Positions 7,211 to 9,958 of a DNA stretch of 9,958 nt are shown piece after piece. The translations under genes were made by a program, and so were the position numbers. The first letter of the stretch is position 1, and each line of letters starts with the position of its first letter. Below the pieces are notes generated by a model. It worked only from the letters and a program-made list of their open reading frames with translations, did no database searches and was not told the DNA's origin. Source of the DNA: Actinobacteria bacterium UBA912 (GTDB lineage: Bacteria > Actinomycetota > Coriobacteriia > Anaerosomatales > UBA912); contig DBEG01000013.1 in NCBI GenBank assembly GCA_002293965.1, positions 1-9,958 of the forward strand. The letters run 5' to 3'.

Positions 7211-8034
7211 GCGTACCCCAAGACCGACCCGCCTCGGCATTTGCGAAAGACCTTACCGGCAGCAAGATCGCGCGCCCCGTGTTGACCGTGACGGGCGTGA
7301 CGAAGACGTACTTCCTCGATGAGGTGGTGGTCCACGCCCTTCGCGGAGTGGACCTCGACGTGAACGCGGGGGAGATGCTGGCTATCATGGGACCATCGGG
7401 CTCCGGCAAGTCGACGCTGATGCACGTCATCGGCCTACTTGACCTGCCGACGTCGGGCACCGTCAAAGTCGAGGGCGAAGAGGTCTCGGACATGGAGCCC
7501 AACAAACTAGCGGCCGTCCGAAACAAGCGGATAGGCTTCGTCTTCCAGGCGTTCAACCTGCTTCCCAGGACGACCGCCCTTGCCAACGTCGAGCTGCCGC
7601 TCATATACGCAGGGGTTTCTTCGGCGGACCGAGCCAGGTTGGCGAAAGAGGCTCTCGAGCAGGTGGGCCTCGACGATCGGATACACCACCTGCCGAATCA
7701 ACTCTCAGGCGGGCAGCAGCAGAGGGTCGCCATCGCACGGGCGCTCGTTACCAAACCGAGCATCGTGCTCGCCGACGAGCCGACAGGAAACCTCGATTCG
7801 CGCTCAGGCGTGGAGATCATGGCGATCCTTCAGCAACTCAACTCCGAAGGTATCACAGTCGTGCTGGTCACACATGACCACGCTGTGGCCTCTCATGGAC
7901 AGCGGATCATCCACCTCGGCGACGGATCGATCGTCAGGCAGGAGACAGTTCTCGAACCCATTGATGCCAAAGCCAACCTGGAAGCAATGCTAGCGGCTGC
8001 GGCCGTGAGCGAAGCGGCGGCGGAGGCCCGATGA
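7207..8034 (+). CDS. ABC transporter ATP-binding protein, MacB/LolD/YknY type
   Basis: This is the nucleotide-binding subunit that powers the exporter at the cytoplasmic membrane (275 residues). Visible motifs in order are Walker A GPSGSGKST (62-70), Q-loop Q114 in FVFQAFNLLP, signature LSGGQQQR (166-173), Walker B IVLADE with catalytic E191, D-loop GNLD (194-197) and switch H223 in VTHDH. All catalytic residues are present. The FNLLP and EPTGNLD wording is typical of the MacB/LolD/FtsE subfamily. The N-terminal 25 residues and the Ala-rich C-terminal 25 residues extend beyond the core fold. The start overlaps the adaptor stop and the stop overlaps the permease start (both ATGA), indicating translational coupling in one operon. 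There is no clear ribosome site, which is consistent with reinitiation. Confidence 0.95.
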   Translation: MSVPQDRPASAFAKDLTGSKIARPVLTVTGVTKTYFLDEVVVHALRGVDLDVNAGEMLAIMGPSGSGKSTLMHVIGLLDLPTSGTVKVEGEEVSDMEPNKLAAVRNKRIGFVFQAFNLLPRTTALANVELPLIYAGVSSADRARLAKEALEQVGLDDRIHHLPNQLSGGQQQRVAIARALVTKPSIVLADEPTGNLDSRSGVEIMAILQQLNSEGITVVLVTHDHAVASHGQRIIHLGDGSIVRQETVLEPIDAKANLEAMLAAAAVSEAAAEAR

Positions 8035-9218
8035 ACATATGGGAAAGCGTCCGAATCGCTGTCAGGGCCCTGAATGCCAACAGGGTCCGTAGCTTGCTTA
8101 CCATGCTCGGCGTGATAATCGGTGTCGCTGCGGTCATCCTACTAGTCGCAATCGGGACGGGCGTCCAAGATGAAGTCACCGGGACTATCGAGGGGCTGGG
8201 CAGCAATCTGATCTTCGTGTTCGCCGGCAACATGGAGGACGGCGGAGGGGGGAGCGGGTTCTCGATCAATCGCCCACTAACGAGCGCGGAAGTCGACCTG
8301 CTTGCCGACCGCCTGAGCGACGAACACCGAGTGGTGCCGGTCGTACAAGGGCCGGTCACACTGCGCTCAGGCAACCGAACCATGCGCTCCACAGTGGCAG
8401 GAAGCAACGAGTACGCCGAAGAGGTCTTCACCGCGGACTACATCGGAGGCCGCCACTATCGTCGTAGCGAAGTGATCGCAGGATCGCGAGTCGCTATCCT
8501 GGGTAGCCGAGTGCGCGACAACCTGTTTCCGTTCCAAGATCCCATCGGCCGCGAGATCGATATCAACGGCCTTAGGTTCACCGTGATCGGGCATCTTGCT
8601 GCACAGGGCGGCTCGCTTACAGGCGATCAGGACAACCAGATATTCATGCCGCTCAGCGCAGCCCAGAGAGTTCTGGGCACCACCGACCTGAGCTCGATCA
8701 TCGTAAGAGCAGCCGAGGCGGACCGGATCGATTCGGTCCAGGCGCAGATAGAGCGGATATTGAGGCCCTCGTTGGGCGAGGAGTTCAGCGTCATGACGCA
8801 AGAGCAGACCTTGGGGATGCTCTCGACCCTGCTCGGCACGTTGACGGTGATGCTGGCCGGCATCGCTGGGATATCACTTCTAGTGGGAGGCGTCGGCATC
8901 ATGAACATCATGTTGGTGAGCGTGTCCGAGAGAACCCGGGAGATCGGTATCCGCAAAGCCGTGGGTGCCAAGACCTACGACATCCTCATACAGTTCGTGA
9001 TCGAGGCTGTCATGCTTTCGGTCTTAGGTGGCCTGATCGGCGTGCTGATCGGGTGGGGCGGTGCACTGGCACTACAGGCCGTAGTCCCAACCCAGGTCAC
9101 GGCGTGGGCTGTAGGACTGGCCTTCTTCTTCTCGGCGGGGGTCGGAGTGTTCTTCGGAGTGTATCCGGCTTGGCGAGCGTCGAAACTCGAGCCAATAGCC
9201 GCGCTGCGATACGAGTGA
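8031..9218 (+). CDS. ABC transporter permease, MacB/FtsX (YknZ)-like
   Basis: This is the membrane subunit of the three-gene exporter (395 residues). The fold is the four-helix MacB/FtsX type. TM1 is at about 20-45 (SLLTMLGVIIGVAAVILLVA). A large extracytoplasmic MacB periplasmic-core domain covers about 46-265, with a glycine run GGGGSG at 71-76. TM2 is at about 271-298, TM3 at 322-348 and TM4 at 356-380. The conserved coupling segment SERTREIGIRKAVGA (299-313) and the terminal PAWRASKLEPIAALRYE are diagnostic of the family. It lacks a fused ATPase, unlike E. coli MacB, so it needs the preceding gene. The start overlaps the ATPase stop, and GGAGG at 8022-8026 lies four bases upstream. Substrate unknown; macrolides, peptides or lipids are known for relatives. 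Confidence 0.95.
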   Translation: MNIWESVRIAVRALNANRVRSLLTMLGVIIGVAAVILLVAIGTGVQDEVTGTIEGLGSNLIFVFAGNMEDGGGGSGFSINRPLTSAEVDLLADRLSDEHRVVPVVQGPVTLRSGNRTMRSTVAGSNEYAEEVFTADYIGGRHYRRSEVIAGSRVAILGSRVRDNLFPFQDPIGREIDINGLRFTVIGHLAAQGGSLTGDQDNQIFMPLSAAQRVLGTTDLSSIIVRAAEADRIDSVQAQIERILRPSLGEEFSVMTQEQTLGMLSTLLGTLTVMLAGIAGISLLVGGVGIMNIMLVSVSERTREIGIRKAVGAKTYDILIQFVIEAVMLSVLGGLIGVLIGWGGALALQAVVPTQVTAWAVGLAFFFSAGVGVFFGVYPAWRASKLEPIAALRYE

Positions 9219-9244
9219 GCCGCTAAACGCTGGAGTTTTGGCGG
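9219..9244. terminator. Hairpin between convergent genes, possible bidirectional terminator
   Basis: The arms CCGCTAAA (9220-9227) and TTTGGCGG (9237-9244) can pair over eight positions, with one G-U, around a nine-base loop. The hairpin fills the whole 26-base gap between two stop codons. No U-run follows on either strand, so it is at best a non-canonical terminator. Confidence 0.4.
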
Positions 9245-9742
9245 TCAGCCCTGGAAGTCGCTGGGGTCGACGTCGTCGAGGAAGGCTCGGAACTCTTCGA
9301 CCTGGGCTTCCTCGTCCATCTCCTGGAGCTGGTCGGCTATGATCGAGGCTTCGGTGAAGACCTCCTCGGCGACGTAGATGGGGGAACCGGTGCGCACAGC
9401 AAGTGCGATCGAGTCGCTTGGTCGCGCGTCCACCGTGAGCAAGGTGCCTTCGGAGTCCAGGATCACAGCAGCGTAGAATGTGCCGCCTTCGAGCCGGGTG
9501 ATCTCGACCCGATCCACGGTTTGGCCGAGCTGGGTGATGACGTTGTGCAGCAGATCGTGGGTCATAGGGCGCGGGGACTCGATGTTCTGTAGCGCGATGA
9601 GTATCGAGGCTGCCTCGGAGTGCCCGATCCAGATGGGGAGCAGACGAGCAGAGGAGCCTTCCTCATCCAACGGGCGCAGGATTATCACCGGTTGATTCGA
9701 GGTGGCATCTACTGAGAGAGCCGCTATGCGGACGAGAATCAC
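9245..9742 (-). CDS. DUF151 / bifunctional-nuclease-domain protein
   Basis: This protein of 165 residues is a single DUF151 (BFN) domain, a family found widely in bacteria and plants. Some members have been reported to act on DNA and RNA; the cellular role here is unknown. The family blocks are visible: LPIWIG (35-40), the ESPRPMTHDLL stretch (55-65), GGTFYAAVIL (86-95), and DARPSDSIALAVR (105-117) followed by PIYVAEEVF. The acidic tail, ending FLDDVDPSDF, is also usual. No UVR domain follows, unlike some relatives. The start is GTG at 9742, with AAGGAG on the minus strand (9758-9753) ten bases upstream, slightly long spacing. It is convergent with the exporter operon and divergent from the tRNA gene, so it is transcribed alone within this window. 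Confidence 0.93.
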   Translation of the reverse strand: MILVRIAALSVDATSNQPVIILRPLDEEGSSARLLPIWIGHSEAASILIALQNIESPRPMTHDLLHNVITQLGQTVDRVEITRLEGGTFYAAVILDSEGTLLTVDARPSDSIALAVRTGSPIYVAEEVFTEASIIADQLQEMDEEAQVEEFRAFLDDVDPSDFQG

Positions 9743-9784
9743 GGGGCTCGGACTCCTTCAAGAGGCGGACTTGCATCCTAGGAC

Positions 9785-9790
9785 ATCATA
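9785..9790 (-). promoter_or_regulatory. Candidate -10 box for the DUF151 gene
   Basis: On the minus strand these bases read TATGAT, five of six matches to TATAAT, with a predicted leader of about 36 bases before the GTG. No convincing -35 box is present at 16-18 bases, so this is tentative. Confidence 0.3.
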
Positions 9791-9827
9791 AGCCAAGACG
9801 GCAAACGCGTGGGAGCGAAAGGTATAT

Positions 9828-9857
9828 TTGACGGGCACGCGGCTGCTCTAGTATTGT
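9828..9857 (+). promoter_or_regulatory. Candidate housekeeping promoter for tRNA-Ile
   Basis: TTGACG (9828-9833) matches the -35 consensus in five of six bases. The -10 is either TATTGT (9852-9857, 18-base spacer) or TAGTAT (9849-9854, 15-base spacer). Either would start transcription about 10-15 bases before the mature tRNA at 9878. Confidence 0.5.
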
Positions 9858-9877
9858 GTCGAAGCTGCATATGCGTG

Positions 9878-9954
9878 GGGCCCGTAGCTCAGTTGGTTAG
9901 AGCGCACGGCTGATAACCGTGAGGTCAGTGGTTCGAATCCACTCGGGCCCACCA
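9878..9954 (+). tRNA. tRNA-Ile (anticodon GAT)
   Basis: The full cloverleaf is visible. The acceptor stem pairs GGGCCCG (9878-9884) with CGGGCCC (9944-9950). The D stem is GCTC/GAGC with loop AGTTGGTTA. The anticodon stem is CACGG/CCGTG with loop CTGATAA, giving anticodon GAT at 9912-9914, which reads ATC and ATT. The variable loop is AGGTC. The T stem is AGTGG/CCACT with loop TTCGAAT. The discriminator base is A9951, and CCA (9952-9954) is encoded in the DNA. All stems are fully paired. It often precedes tRNA-Ala in bacteria, but only four bases remain after it here. Confidence 0.98.
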
Positions 9955-9958
9955 CTTG

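Noticed and set aside
6993..7604. Antisense open frame of 203 codons across the adaptor/ATPase junction
   Set aside because: It is Ser/Arg/Pro-rich with no recognisable domain, and both genes on the plus strand are strongly supported.
9743..9877. Riboswitch, T-box or small RNA in the divergent region before the tRNA
   Set aside because: Only 135 bases are available, with no conserved leader motif or strong hairpin that I could find; promoter elements account for the notable sequence.

Overview
This window is a compact bacterial chromosomal segment of moderate to high GC. It looks like core housekeeping sequence rather than a mobile or accessory island: there are no insertion sequences, CRISPR repeats, integrases or phage genes. 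The type II topoisomerase genes, the short GyrB without the proteobacterial insertion, the YknXYZ/MacAB-like exporter with no TolC-type gene beside it, and the CCA-encoding tRNA suggest a non-proteobacterial lineage. The style of GyrA and GyrB is closest to what I associate with Chloroflexota (Dehalococcoidia/SAR202-like), with Actinomycetota as the alternative. That placement is an inference and low in confidence.

Layout. Positions 3-1877 hold gyrB, which is cut at its 5' end by the window edge. Positions 1897-2349 (or from 1870) hold a small, unrecognised two-helix membrane protein with a proline-rich N-terminus. Positions 2351-4945 hold a complete gyrA. Positions 4923-5648 hold a HAD-family phosphatase of the PpaX/Gph type. 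Positions 5720-7210, 7207-8034 and 8031-9218 encode a three-gene exporter: a membrane-fusion/HlyD-type adaptor, a LolD/MacB-type ABC ATPase, and a MacB/FtsX-type permease. All of these lie on the plus strand. The only gap larger than about 20 bases is the 71 bases before the adaptor. Several junctions overlap (gyrA/HAD by about 23 bases, both exporter junctions as ATGA), so this may be one long transcription unit or two adjoining ones.

After a 26-base gap filled by a hairpin, a convergent gene at 9742-9245 on the minus strand encodes a DUF151/bifunctional-nuclease-domain protein. A divergent intergenic region of 135 bases (9743-9877) then carries a good candidate promoter for a tRNA-Ile(GAT) gene at 9878-9954, and a weaker -10-like box for the DUF151 gene. 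The window ends four bases after the tRNA.

Functionally, GyrB and GyrA form the A2B2 gyrase that supercoils DNA. The exporter genes would assemble into a macrolide/peptide/lipid-type efflux complex energised by the ATPase. The HAD enzyme is probably a small-molecule phosphatase. I see no strong evidence for an undescribed system. The items most worth a second look are the unknown membrane protein lodged between gyrB and gyrA, the natural alanine at the main quinolone-contact position of GyrA, and the unusually long helical region of the adaptor.
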